From Aselliscus stoliczkanus (Eukaryota > Chordata > Mammalia > Chiroptera > Hipposideridae), in contig CM066728.1 of assembly GCA_033961575.1 (NCBI GenBank), forward strand, positions 181,279,678 through 181,343,677: DNA of 64,000 nucleotides, in the 5' to 3' direction. The notes under the pieces were generated by a model. The model made no database searches. It was given only the letters and a program-made list of their open reading frames with translations, and was not told where the DNA came from. The position numbers were made by a program, and so were the translations under genes. Shown piece by piece: positions 31,750-42,650 of this stretch; position 1 is the first letter of the stretch; each line of letters starts with the position of its first letter.

Positions 31750-33205
31750 CATTCTTTCCACTAAGATTTTCGTCAGCTTCTGACCACCCCAAGCTAGGTG
31801 TGCAAAGTAGCCATTTGCCACCACTGTACCACTGAGGTCTGAGCCACTACTTACAGATACATGGGGTTTGGGATTATTCGGAGGCTCCCAATCCAAAAAT
31901 TTTAGGGCATTCGTTTCAGCGAACTTACACATCTGTCCTGCCTGATTGCCGGTGTTAACACAAATCTACCCTGCCTCCCACTGATTTCTTATATCCACCC
32001 AGACTGCCCAGGAATTGTGATTCAGGCACTCTACAGACACCAGCTATTACTAGGGCCTAGAAGACTCCGCTGAGGCCTCCTGACCTCTTAACATGCTGAT
32101 GCCCACTAGCCTAAGACCTGCGTTCACTGCTCCATCCTGCTAACTCCTGTTTGTAGAGGAATTCTTCAGTGGGTCTCCGTTTCCAGCCACATCCCTGCTG
32201 GCCACAGATATTCTCCCTGTCTTACCAGAATGTGTCATAGCTTAGAACGTACACTACCACTTTCTACAAGCCTCCATACAGAATTGCATACAGTGAATAC
32301 ACACCTTTCCCTGCCCTTCGGCCCCTCCCAAGCCTGCACCTCTACTTGTGAACTGTTTCGCCTTCAGCTTTGATTCCAGTTCCCTTCATATTCATTTATA
32401 TCACAGATTAATCAAATGAAAAGCAATGTCCCCAAAACCAGTGCCAGCACAGGATGTGACAAAATTTTAAACTATGAAATCTACAAGCATCTAAGCAAGG
32501 AAAAAGACACCTATTACAACTTTCTATGAAAAGAGCTAAAATCAGGTTATTTGCAGATTTCTTCTGTGTAAACATCAACTCTGAAAGATCACAGAGATAC
32601 ATCTCTCTCAAGGAAAAATAAAAATAAGATCCAGGAGCTTTATTCTAAATGAAGCTGAGTATAAAAGGAATAGGATATTATCTGATTCCTAACATTTCTG
32701 AAATACCACTCAAGTGGTTGTTTTACTAAAAAGTTATGTATAAAAAGAAATTTTTTAATATTGAGTTCCATTTTCCCATTGATTTCTAATATATTTACAG
32801 GGACATGTTCTCGAAGGGAGGGAGAAGGGAGAAACAACAGCCACTTGAGAAGTTTCTGCTTTTTGTTAGTCTTGGTGACTTTTATTTCCCACATGTCAAT
32901 TTCAGAATAAGGTGATAAGTTGTCTAGTCATGTTTTGAATAAACTTTCAATTGCTAGTACAGTTAAATGCTATTTCTTAGAGGATTCTCCATCCTCATTA
33001 GAATTCGTAGTCTGGAATGGTCAGCTAAGAAATTTTCAGCTAAGAATTCAGATTGCTCTAGTTTATTAACAAGTATAGAGTTTGGTAAACAGTGAGGATA
33101 AAGCTCCTACTGCATTTGCCATTAGAGAACTTCCAATCACTGCCTTGTTTTCAGTTGAATGTAGGTGGTCACAGACATTGACTATACCTTTGGAAACGGT
33201 TTTTG
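31750..33205. other. Unassigned stretch
   Basis: About 1.45 kb. 31950-32390 is less AT-rich and could be an eroded L2, but I cannot align it convincingly. No exon recognised. Confidence 0.45.
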
Positions 33206-33209
33206 CTCC

Positions 33210-33345
33210 CTTATGAATCATTTATTCATTCAACCAAAACAGATCATGCCAGAGACTGTGCTAGGTGTGAAAAGAAAAAACACAGATAAGACTCAATCTC
33301 TACCTTCAAAGAAGTTGTTTCTAATCAAGCAAGAATATTAAAAGC
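33210..33345 (+). mobile_element. Ancient LINE-like repeat fragment (uncertain)
   Basis: 'atcatttattcattcaacca', 'gagactgtgctaggtgtgaa' and 'agactcaatctctaccttca' fit the mammal-wide 'ttcattcaacaaatatt' repeat that I associate with L2/CR1-type LINEs. Confidence 0.45.
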
Positions 33346-33498
33346 TTGAAGCTGCTTCTTTACCTTAAAGTTTTGTTTTGCACTGGCTCTTGGAAAATTC
33401 AAGGAAGAGTTATAAACTGTAGATAGACTGTGCATGTAAGTCCAACTGATTTCCTCAGTTTTTAAAAATAGTAATAGTTACCATTTGAGCGCTCGCTG

Positions 33499-33724
33499 CA
33501 GAGGGTGCCAAAAAAAATGCATATACATTTTTAGAAAGAAAATAAAACTATTAAAATTGTAATATTCAATATATGCTGATAACAAAAGATGAATATAAGT
33601 CATGTTTGACTTCTGCAATTACAAGAGGTGCTCAAAGTGTCCAGACACTTCTTATTACGGCGAGCCACTGCTTGAGCAATGTTGACCAAAGTGTCCACTT
33701 GTATACATTTTTTTTGGCACCCCT
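33499..33724 (+). mobile_element. Tc1/mariner-type MITE, copy 2
   Basis: The left end 'cagagggtgccaaaaaaaat' and right end 'cattttttttggcacccctg' are terminal inverted repeats. The interior ('caatatatgctgataaca', 'gtttgacttctgcaattaca', 'ggtgctcaaagtg') matches the reverse complement of 7566-7783. The flanking TA pair has decayed. It is 226 bp, noncoding. Confidence 0.75.
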
Positions 33725-33910
33725 GGTTTATACCAGATCCTATGCTAAGCACTTCACAAATTGTATTTCATATAATCCTCCATTTTGCATAGGAGGAAGA
33801 GACTTTATTGCCATTTACAAATCAAGAAACTTATTAGTTATAAGTCACAAAAACATACATGGCAGAGAAAGATTCAAACCCTGCCTATATGGCTCCAGAG
33901 TTGGTGGCTC
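33725..33910 (-). mobile_element. MIR SINE, antisense
   Basis: 'accagatcctatgctaagca', 'ttcatataatcctccatttt', 'aaatcaagaaacttattagt' and 'gattcaaaccctgcctatat' follow the MIR reverse complement. It directly abuts the MITE. Confidence 0.75.
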
Positions 33911-34117
33911 TTGGCCTCTCTGCTGTCACTGCCATACTGAATGGGGAAGTCATGTGCATAAAGTGAGTTAATTTGGATGCAAAATCTTCTCATGGGACTC
34001 TTTTGCCTCCCAGCATGATCTTAACTGACATTTTCCCTAATAATGTTGCAGATTCAGGGGTCTATTGTCATTTGAGCTAATGTAGAGAGCAAGGAGAAGG
34101 TGGGGATTACAGCCCTT

Positions 34118-34153
34118 TACATTATGTTGAAAGTATACATTATGTTGAAAGTA
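34118..34153 (+). repeat. Perfect 18-bp tandem duplication
   Basis: tacattatgttgaaagta occurs twice with no gap (34118-34135, 34136-34153). Confidence 0.95.
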
Positions 34154-34545
34154 TATTTTGTTTTTAAAGATATATGTCCGCGTATGTTCATTGCAGCAAT
34201 ATTCACAGTGGCCAAAACATGGAAACAACCAAGGTGTGTTTCGATGATAATTTGATAAAAAAGACACGGTACACATATGTAATACAATAGAATATTACTC
34301 AGCTATAAGAAAATATGAAATACTGCCATTTGCAACAACATGGATGGATCTTGTGACTATCATCCTAAGTGGAATAGATCAGACAGAAAATTCAAGAACC
34401 ATATGATTTCATTCATATGTAGGATATGATACTGAAAGCAACAAATGAACAAGACAAACAAAAAATCACTGACACACAACAGTTTAGTGGTTACCAGAGG
34501 GTAAGTAGGAAGGGAAGAAGTAGAAAAGGGTAAAGGGGATCAAAT

Positions 34546-34641
34546 ACATAGTGATGGAAGGATATTTGACTCTGGGTGGTGAACACAGAATACACATAGT
34601 GATGGAAGGATATTTGACTCTGGGTGGTGAACACAGAATAC
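34546..34641 (+). repeat. Perfect 48-bp tandem duplication
   Basis: A 48-base unit beginning acatagtgatggaaggatat is present at 34546-34593 and again at 34594-34641 with no difference seen, so it arose recently relative to the surrounding L1. Replication slippage or unequal exchange would explain it; an assembly duplication is possible but less likely at this size. Confidence 0.95.
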
Positions 34642-34739
34642 AATATACAGATGCTGCATTATAGAATTGTGCACTTGAACCCTATAATTTTATTAACAAA
34701 CCTCACCACAATAAATTTAATTAAAAAATTGAAAAGTAT

Positions 34740-36185
34740 ATGTTTATAATTATAGACCTTCCCAGCCATTTTCCTTGTCTCTCTGTTAATGGCGTCTATC
34801 ACTACATTTGACAAAGAATTGTTATTCAGTTCTGATTTTGTAATGAACCATACAATAAAAGAGGCAGATATGGTAAACCTGCCCATGATATTTGTGAAGT
34901 ACTGGGCAAAACTGCAAATGAAAGCCTCCAGTTCATGGCCTGTCCCTTTTCTTTTCTCATTCCTTGCTCGGTCTTACACCATAAGGACCCTTGCAACTTG
35001 TATGTAGATATTCCATCCCAAATAGCCAAGATTTGTCGACATTCCATGCAAATAGATCAGACTAGGCCACTTCTTAGGCCTGGGGGGTATGTTCAATACC
35101 ACCACAGTGCCCCGTCAGGAGGATGGACCTGGTAAGATGGTCATGGAGTCCTAAAATAGGGCTGGGTCCATTTGGAACAGAGAATTCTGGGAACCTGTGT
35201 ATCAGATTTGGTCTAAAAGAGGAATGCGTAGGGTCTGGGTGGGCCCAACTTCCCTTGATCCCTTTCACTCTTAGCCCTGTGGGAAGGGAAACAACCACAG
35301 GGAGGCTTCAAAGTGCGGGATCTAAAAGTGGTACTACATCTGGCTATGACCTACTTTATAGAATAGGAAATGAAAACTTGGACACTTTATATGCCTCACT
35401 GAGGCTCAAAAAACTAGTGAGAAACTCTGGAATCAATGACTTCTAATATCAAACCTAAGACTTGATATTATACCACTTGTCCCATTGTGTTTCTATAGGA
35501 AACACTAGAATATTTAAAAGCAATACATTCTCTCTTAGCTTTTCTGGGCAGGAAAGGTTGGGTTCACCCTCTGAATGTCATCAAAAGGTTCACATCAACT
35601 TTATAACCTTTGGACCTCTGACCTCTTAAGCAGAGAATGGGGCTGATAGAGCGATAGCAAATTTGTAAGAGCTTCTGTCTCCTGTGGAGCAGGGCTGTCA
35701 AAAGTGATGCTTGTTGTGCTGAAAGAAAATTGAAGTTTTGTAAGAGCTGTAACCAGAGACTTCTTCTTATCATAATAGGTCACTCATCCAAGTTGGTTTC
35801 TAGTCTGGACTAGATTGTGGGAAATGAGCATTTTCTTTCTTAGCAATTGCAAAGACCTAACTGAGTTCTTGCTATTTGTATTTCTGGGTCCTAATTTTCT
35901 ATTTAAAGATTAACTTCATTTAGTTAGATTCTTTCATTTTAAACATGGAGAAGAATATGTTAAAATGTTGAGAAAGACTAATAGTAGTTTTCATGTTTCA
36001 TTTTAATTCTCTTTGTGACTGAAACCTCTAAATTAAAGAAGAAAATGAAGTTTATTATGGGTGCTGCATCTCAGGCTCAGAGCAGAAATTTGACATGATT
36101 TAACCAAAAAGAAAAGAAAAAAATTGAACGGCCTATTTGTTTACCTTTTGTTTAATATGAAAATAGCAAAGATGAAGACCAGTAT
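34740..36185. other. Unassigned stretch
   Basis: About 1.45 kb with moderately GC-rich text at 35060-35330. A 107-codon plus frame at 35123-35446 shows no domain. I looked here for a second S100B coding exon (EF-hand loop) on the minus strand and did not find one. Confidence 0.5.
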
Positions 36186-36540
36186 CTTTTTCTTAATTGT
36201 GGTTAAAAAAAACACATAACATAAAATTTACCATCTTAATCATTTTTAAGTGTTCAGTTCAGTAATGTTAAGTATATTCACGTTGTTGTACAATAGATCT
36301 CTAGAACTATTTATTTGCAAAACTGGAATTCTATATCCATTGAAAACCACTCCATTTCCCCCTCCCCCAGCCCTGGCAGCTACCATTTTACTTTCTGTTT
36401 CTATGAGTTTGACTATTTTAGATATCTCAGATTAGTGAAATCACACAGAATTTGTCTTTTTTGTGACTGGCTTATTTTACTTAATATGATATCCTCAAGT
36501 TTCATCCATGTTGTAGCATGTAACACGGAATTTTCTTTCC

Positions 36541-37032
36541 TTTTTTTTAAAAAAGATTTTATTGGGGAATTATGCAAGGGGAGTAGTGTTGGGGAACTGG
36601 GGAAGGGGACCAGCCAAGTTGTTGTTCTTCAGTCTTCTTTGTGGAGGGCTCCAGTTGCCATCTGGCTTCCCATAGGCCGCTCCTGCCCTCTAAGCTCAAG
36701 GTGCTGTGTTCAATTTTAGTTGCAGGTGGGCGTAGCCACTATCCTATGAGGGAGTCGAACCAGCAGCCGTTTTAAGAGTGCACACTCCATCTGGGCAGCA
36801 GCTCAGCTCAGGGTACCAAGTTCAATCTTTAGTTGCGGGTGGGCATAGCCCACCATTGTACAGGCAATCTTGTTACACCAGCTGAGCCATCCTGCCACCT
36901 GTTGGCAGCTCAGCAACAGCTCAGCTTGGGTGCATCATGACTGACCCATGTGGGAATTGAACCGGCCATCCCTGTTGCTCAGAGCACACGTTCTAAGCCA
37001 ACTCTTAACCAACTGAGTCACTCGGCCGGCCC
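36541..37032 (-). mobile_element. Trimeric tRNA-type SINE, antisense
   Basis: 'aagattttattggggaatta', 'ggagggctccagttgccatc', 'caccagctgagccatcctgc', 'cacctgttggcagctcagca' and 'aaccaactgagtcactcggc' give the same three-unit plan as 9929 and 30342, with the middle unit's promoter part shortened ('cacactccatctgggcagca'). 'ggaattttcttt' before and 'ggattttcttt' after are remnants of the target duplication. Confidence 0.88.
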
Positions 37033-37070
37033 AGGATTTTCTTTTTAAAGGCTGAATAATATTCCATTAT

Positions 37071-37106
37071 ATATGATATATATGTATAGATAGCTATATA
37101 TCATAT
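37071..37106. repeat. Perfect 12-bp inverted repeat
   Basis: atatgatatata (37071-37082) and tatatatcatat (37095-37106) are exact reverse complements with a 12-base loop, in the antisense L1 3' end. Confidence 0.7.
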
Positions 37107-37239
37107 AGATATTTGTATAATTTTTTCTTTATCCATTTGTCCGTCAATGAACATTTAGGTTACTTCCATTGTTACCTATCATGAATAACACTGCAGTGAA
37201 CATAGGTGTGCAAATGTCTCTTCATGAGTGTCTCCAGCA

Positions 37240-38043
37240 TCTTTTATAATGTGAAAGGGTGCATACACACAGAGAATTGCATATTGAAAAGTATTCAAAC
37301 AATAAGGGCTTATTTATAAATATATTTGTATTCAAGTTAAACCTCTTTTAAAAGCAGAAGCTTAATCTGCTCTTTTTTTAATGCTGATTAAGAAGTCAGT
37401 TATTTTTTTCTTGGGTATCTGTGCAGCATCTGCGATGAAGCCAGGACACCTTGACTTTAGTCCTTTTCCCAGCTTCGCAGTTTCTTCCTATGTGTCATGG
37501 GACATTTCCTGATGGTTCGTGTGCCCCACATGGAAGCCACGTGAATACTGTCACAAAGTCGCTGAGGCACAAACAAGGTGCAGGGCCACAAACATGGTGG
37601 GAAGGATGTGGCACTGAGCACCGAAGAAAAGCATCAGTGTGGCTTGTTCAGAATGAGCAAGCCCAGCTTGCAGAACTGGGCTGAAGCTGTAGCATGTTCA
37701 CCATGGCCCAGGAGAAGTCAGAGTATACTTTCCACCCACTCTACTGCCGTCACTACTGTTGTAAAGCCTTAGACTTTTTTTCAGAGAAAAATCAGCGTTG
37801 TTAGCGATTTGTGCTTTTGCCTTTGAGGCAGCAGCTTTTCCTTGATGTGCCTACTGTCCATAAAACATGAAAATGAAGACAATGAGGTGAAGCTGAGCTG
37901 GCCTCCGTGATGAGGGTTCAGAAGCAACCTCGGGTCCTGAAGTGGAAAGAGTCACCTTCAGGGCCGCTCGGAAGAAAGTGTACAGGGGGTATTATGAGTG
38001 GAGAGGACATTGCATAAACTGCCAACTGAAAAGCGAGACTCGC
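37240..38043. other. Unassigned; intron-like side of the S100B pseudoexon
   Basis: About 800 bases with no assigned repeat. On the minus strand this lies downstream of the pseudoexon, where intron sequence would be expected if it is a genomic duplicate. GC content is higher than in neighbouring windows from about 37430. Confidence 0.45.
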
Positions 38044-38181
38044 CTCTAAGAAGTGAGAAAGCTCATTGTTGATGAGCTTCTTGAGTTCGGATTTCTTCAG
38101 CCTGTGCATGTTGGCCTCCCTTCATGAATATCGATGGAAAACATCAATGAGGGTCACCACAGCCTCCTCCAGCTCAGACAT
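38044..38181 (-). pseudogene. S100B: S100B-derived pseudogene, first coding exon only
   Basis: Read on the minus strand from ATG at 38181, 46 codons give MSELEEAVVTLIDVFHRYS, a stop, then REANMHRLKKSELKKLINNE and LSHFLE. S100B is a small calcium-binding EF-hand protein (92 residues, dimeric, glial). The match covers its N-terminal pseudo-EF-hand and first helices, and I count about 36 of 46 residues shared with the mammalian protein from memory. The stop at codon 20 is TGA at 38124-38122, where the protein has glycine (GGA to TGA). Homology ends exactly at the known end of the first coding exon and is followed by GAG|GCGAGT, a GC-type or decayed GT donor. A pyrimidine-rich stretch 'cacctttcctctgcggaccc' precedes the ATG. 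These point to a duplicated genomic exon, not a spliced retrocopy. No second EF-hand exon was found nearby. Unlikely to be functional. Confidence 0.8.
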
Positions 38182-39754
38182 CCTAGGGGTCCGCAGAGGA
38201 AAGGTGCCTTCTCATGCCTTTTGCCTTGTTTTACATAGAATAATTAACATGTTATCTCTACAGGCCTTGATCCAGAAGAGGGGATTAGATAAACCTTGGC
38301 TTATCTCCCCTTTCAGGCTCAGAATAGGGCATTTGGGGAACTTACAGGGTTGTTGCAGTTCACCATCTCTGTCCCTTGGCAACATCGATAAGTTCCCAGG
38401 CCCTCTGGCTTCTGGTTGGGTTAGACGAGTGGGAAACATCAGCAAACATACAGAGGCAAAGCAGTGAGGGATTTTTGGGGTCGACTCCTGCCTCCTTGCT
38501 GGGGCCACCCTCTGCCCCCACAGGGCTCCAGGAGAAGTGACAGTACCACGGAGAAGGGTGTCAGCTACAAGCTGGTGACTAGGAGTGGAATGAGGCTACA
38601 GACATCAATAGCATTCTTATACTCTATCAATAAACGATTAGAAAACAGGAGGACATTTCTGTTCATATAGCAGCACACACATATTACTTAAGAAGAAGCT
38701 TAGTTTGAAAAGTTCTTGTCCTTCCAGAAGATTTTAAGGATCATGAAATGTGGGAATTTGCTTTCCTTTGAATCAATATATAGATTTAACTCATTCTTTT
38801 AAAAAAAAATCTTTACTGGAAAAATGAATATGGTAGAATTGCCACAGATTTTTTTTGAAGAATAAGAACATCAGGCACCTTGATCGGCCAGGAGCAAATG
38901 TGCTATGGGGCTATAAGATGAAGCTGGTTCTGTGGGGGCAGCAGACCACAGCCGGCACAGCCACACAGTCAGGTGTTTGTTTACAGTCGCTGAGGTGCTG
39001 CCTCTGGTGAATGGGGGACATGTACCTTAGCCACTAATGAGTGTTTGTTTGCCATGTTCACATAAAAAATGCCTGCTCCCCTCACAACATGCACCTTATA
39101 CCATGGCCTACAGACTGCAGAAATGTCTGTTTCATCCTGGGGACTAGGCACATTTTACAAAGATGGCTTCTCAGTTGTTTCACAAAACAAACATTCAGCC
39201 AGAGAAAATTACCAACTCGCGGCTTTGAGCTCCAATTGGTAAAGAATTTTATCACTGTCATAATTAAAAGTCAATATAAGAATTACATCTAATTGTTGAA
39301 AAATCATTCCTATGTTGAATATGTCACTTACATTTTAAAAATAAATTGGAATAAAATAAAAAATTTTTAAAAGTGGTCAGTTATTTTAGGTAAGTATGCT
39401 TATTTATATCTATCTTGATTTTGTTTATAAACTATCTGACAGTGATTTGCCCCGGTTATCTGAAATACAACTTACTGGAAATCAAATAAGATTATCTTTT
39501 ATTATTGAAGCAAACTCTCTTACATCTTCCTAGGATGTGTTCCTAAAAGATTAGTTATGTGTATGAACTGTGTATAAATAAATATTTACCTTCTCTGAAA
39601 TCTAAACTAGTGTTGTTTACTAGTTTATTATTATTTTTATTGTTATTGCTATTTATTGAGTACTTACCAGAAGTCAGTACTATACGATGTACTTTACATA
39701 CAAGACCAGACAATAAGATAGCAAACTAGTCCTAGAAAAAGTGCCACATACCTC
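38182..39754. other. Unassigned stretch
   Basis: The first ~400 bases may be intron-1-like sequence upstream (minus sense) of the S100B pseudoexon. A 133-codon plus frame at 38066-38467 overlaps the pseudoexon antisense and shows no domain. A weak L2/MIR hint lies at 39640-39710. Otherwise nothing recognised. Confidence 0.45.
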
Positions 39755-40269
39755 ATTGTTGAATATCATTATAGTCCCCTTTGAAGTACTCCCCTTGGGC
39801 AGCTATGCACTGCCACCAGCACCTAGTCCACCCTTCAAAGCAATTTTGGAACTCTTTTTCTGGAGTGGCCATCAGAACTGTCATGGTATTACCCTTGATG
39901 TCCTGAATGTCTTCAAAATATTTTTCTTTCAATATTTTCTTTATCTTCGGGTAAAGAAAGAAGTCATTGGGAGGCAGATCTGGGGAATAGGGAGAGTGTT
40001 TCAAAAAAGATATTTGTTTACCGGCTAAAAACTCCCTCACAGATAGTGCCGTTTGAGCTAGTGCATTGCCATGATGCAAGAGCCATGAATTGTTGGCGAA
40101 AAGTTCAGGCCATCTAACTTTTTCACGCAGCCTTTTCAGCACTTCCAAATAGTAAACTTAGTTAACTGTCCAGTTGATACAAATTCATAATGTATAATCC
40201 CTCTGATACTAAAAAAGGTTAGCAACATTATTGAAACAAGTTCATGAACTTAATTGTCAGACCTCGTAT
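39755..40269 (-). mobile_element. Internally deleted mariner transposon
   Basis: The minus strand starts at the 5' terminal repeat 'tacgaggtctgacaattaag' (40269 downwards) with leader 'ttcatgaacttgtttcaata'. After 'gctaacctttttt' it jumps into mid-transposase text and reads on to the C-terminus. Decoded residues include EVLKRLREKV, REFLAGKQISF, YSPDLPPNDFFLYPKIKK and CIAAQGEYFKG. The N-terminal DNA-binding half and first catalytic aspartate are missing. The second aspartate, normally in an H-D-N-A motif, is glycine here (HHGNALAQ), while the third (PPND) is kept. A frameshift lies near 40150. The far terminal repeat at the left end is not recognisable, so it is truncated there. A dead Tc1/mariner copy. 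Confidence 0.88.
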
Positions 40270-40324
40270 AATTTTCTCCTTCAATCTGCACCCACCTGGA
40301 AGGGAATTTTTTTTTTTTTCCCCA

Positions 40325-40455
40325 CAAATGAAAAAAAATGAGGCTCAGAAAATTTAAATAAACATACCCAGGGCTACTTAGCTAAGAGTGGTTAAACAGA
40401 GGAATCAAAGCCAGGCCTATCTGATTCTTCTTGACCTATATGCCTTTAATTTTTT
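40325..40455 (-). mobile_element. MIR SINE, antisense
   Basis: 'aaaatgaggctcagaaaatt', 'cagggctacttagctaagag' and 'gaatcaaagccaggcctatc' fit the MIR reverse complement. Confidence 0.7.
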
Positions 40456-40553
40456 AAATCCATCTAATAGAGATCAAAGTTTTGTTTTTCCTTTACTCAC
40501 AATCTATTTGAGATCCTAGCTCCTGGTTTCAATGCAAATAAAGAATAGATAGG

Positions 40554-41036
40554 GAGGGCCAAGTGGCTCGTTGGTTAAGCGTTGCCTTGAGAGCATGAGC
40601 TCTGAGCAGCAGGGCTTCCAGTTCAGATCCCACATGAGGGCCAGTGATGCTGAGTCCTCTACAGCTAAGATGGTGAACAACAGCTCAACTTGGAGCTGGG
40701 CTGCCATGAGTTGCAGCAATGGCATAGGCTACAGCCCCTGCTGCAATAGATTGCCATAAGTTACCATGAGTGGCTGACAGTCAGTGTCAGTGGCAGGCAG
40801 CTGACGTGAGCTGCCGTGGGCTGCGGTGAGCAGCTGTCCAATGACGGGCGACTGATCTGCCTCATCCAGGAAGAGTGCAAGGATCACAATACTAACATGG
40901 GCCAGTGAAGCAACATCCTCCGCAACTAGCCTGAAGAACAAAAGGACAGCAACTTGTCTGTTCCCCTTCCCCAATTCCCCAAAGCTGTTCCCTCCCCCCA
41001 ATTCTCCAATAAAACCTTTTAAAAAAAAGAGAGAGA
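40554..41036 (+). mobile_element. Long tRNA-headed SINE (A-type body plus shared tail)
   Basis: Head 'gagggccaagtggctcgttgg', B box 'cagttcagatcccacatgag', body with 'ggctgccatgagttgcagca', repeated 'gtgagctgcc/gtgagcagct', 'tgatctgcctcatccaggaa' and 'aacatgggccagtgaagcaa', then tail 'caattctccaataaaacctt', poly-A and (GA)6. Unlike the copy at 455, which ends in (AAAT)n after the same body, this copy carries the C-rich tail. No clear TSD seen. Confidence 0.85.
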
Positions 41037-41177
41037 GAGAATGTATAATATTTATGCTATCAACTGTATGAGAGATGGTATTTTCCATGTAATTTAATAT
41101 CCCTGCATGTGTATTTATGGTGCTTTGCAGAGATGACAATTTTCTTTGACATCTGCCTTAAGCATCCAAAAGAGAAC
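41037..41177. other. Short unassigned spacer
   Basis: 140 bases between a SINE and a solo LTR; nothing recognised. Confidence 0.5.
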
Positions 41178-41756
41178 TGTAATAGAATAAATAATCAGTA
41201 AATAGAATAAAATAATCAGTCTTTCTGGCTCCATCTTGCTCAAGCCTGCCTAGTTCCCATAACATGTCAGTTAGCAACTTCTGCTTAGTTCTGCACATAA
41301 ATATGCTAATCATTAAGGGATCTACCCTGTAGCCTAGGAATTACTGAAACAACCTCTTTGCTTGAAACTACCTCCCCAAGGAAATAAAGAAGGTATGTAC
41401 AAAAATAATGATTGTTTATCAAAAGATTTAATGGTATCTCATGACTGGTATCATGGCAATTGGAGTTGTTGACCAAAAGTAAAGAAATTCCATCATCCCC
41501 CTCAGACCCTTGCTGATGTCCAGATGTCTGTGGTCATCAATCACCTCCTGACCTCAAACCTTTCCTCTTTCCTCCTTTCTCTGACATAAAAGAAGTCTGA
41601 TTCCTGTACTTCCTTAAGATGGTTCTTTAGGATGCTATCCACCATCTTCTTGGCTTGCTGACTTTCTAAATAAAGTTGCTTTCCTTGCCTCAAATTCTTA
41701 TCACTCAACCTATTGGTTTTCCTGTGGCAAATAGTTTGAGCTTTCACTCGATTACA
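41178..41756 (+). mobile_element. Solo LTR, class I-like ERV, copy 1
   Basis: Begins TGTAATAG and ends CGATTACA, giving LTR-type inverted ends. A TATA-like 'gacataaaagaag' lies near 41581 and the polyadenylation signal AATAAA at 41669-41674. The 4-bp flanks gaac and gaat differ by one base, as expected for a decayed 4-bp target duplication of a gammaretrovirus-like element. A ~20-bp direct duplication ('aatagaataaa(a)taatcag') sits at the 5' end. No internal viral genes adjoin it, so it is a solo LTR left by recombination. The same family lies inverted at 45956-46514. Confidence 0.85.
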
Positions 41757-42485
41757 GAATGAGGATGCTATAAAATAAAGACAAAGTACTGGGCCTATAT
41801 TTGGGAAATATGGATCTAGACTTGTGAGCCTACTATACATATTGTATGTTGTTAACCACCATTAAGTAAGTAAGCAACTATTCTTCAGGTGTAAGTGTGG
41901 GCCGTGCAGGACCTGGGTAGGTTTCTAGGTTTCCTACAAATATTCCTGGCTGTACCATAAATCTCAGCAAGATGAACTGTATTTCTTGGTCATTTCTCAT
42001 TCTGCTTTCACCTCATGCTGGAGGCCACTTGGAAGCTCTCACAGAGAATGCTGATCATTTGGGTTTCCTTGCCATGCAATCCCTCTGCCCTTCTGAAAGC
42101 ACATCTCCTACCAGCTAAAGTTAAGTCATTTTTTCCTCAGGGAAACAAATCCAAACACTAGACCTTCTCTCCCAGCCTGTAATTAAATCCAGTGGGCAGG
42201 TCAGCAGTGCCACTGGGTCAGGAAAGAGAAGAAAAAGGAAGTGGAAGAAATGGCATTTGTTTCTTGGCTGGCCCTTGTTCTTTTCTGAGAGGGAGACTCT
42301 GGCAGACACACAGTGGAGTCCCTGTGCCCAGAATACTCGTGCTTACTCGGGGGCTGCCAGCTGGCTCTGAAATGGTTCTTCCCAATCAAGGGCTTGCGTG
42401 TTCACTCAGCACTCAAGGCTGAAGCATTTTGCTGGTGGTCTGTTGATGGTGTCAGTTTCCTAATTCACCACCTCGGCTTATAATA
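41757..42485. other. Unassigned stretch
   Basis: About 730 bases; overlapping short frames on both strands at 42121-42422 are not gene-like. Confidence 0.5.
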
Positions 42486-42489
42486 AAGC

Positions 42490-42650
42490 TGAGCATCTCA
42501 TATTTTAACATGCATCACCATCTCGTGGGGGGCAGAGAGCTTGCTAAACAGATTCCTGGATCCCAGCCTAAGGATTCTGGTTTAGTGGGGCCAGAGAATT
42601 TACAATTCTAACAAGCTCCCAGGTGATGAAGATGCTGCTGTTCAACAGCC
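42490..42650 (+). mobile_element. MER5A-like DNA transposon fragment
   Basis: 'aacatgcatcaccatctcgt', 'cttgctaaacagattcctgg', 'aaggattctggtttagtggg', 'ccagagaatttacaattcta' and 'caagctcccaggtgatgaag' follow a MER5A-type element in one orientation. Confidence 0.7.

Larger units (their letters stand above)
34110..34735 (+). mobile_element. Old L1 3' end
   Basis: 'ttcattgcagcaatattcac', 'catggaaacaaccaaggtgt', 'gaatattactcagctataag', 'atttgcaacaacatggatgg', 'tggttaccagagggtaagta' and an A-rich end 'taaatttaattaaaaa' are late ORF2 and 3'UTR of an L1. Two tandem duplications lie inside (34118-34153 and 34546-34641). Confidence 0.8.
36190..37230 (-). mobile_element. Old L1 3' end, antisense, split by a SINE
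   Basis: 'cataaaatttaccatcttaa', 'tgtacaatagatctctagaa', 'gcagctaccattttactttc', 'aagtttcatccatgttgtag', then after the SINE 'gctgaataatattccattat' and 'atgaataacactgcagtgaa' form the reverse complement of an L1 3' part. Confidence 0.8.

Noticed and set aside
38066..38467. 133-codon plus frame
   Set aside because: It overlaps the S100B pseudoexon in antisense and has no domain.
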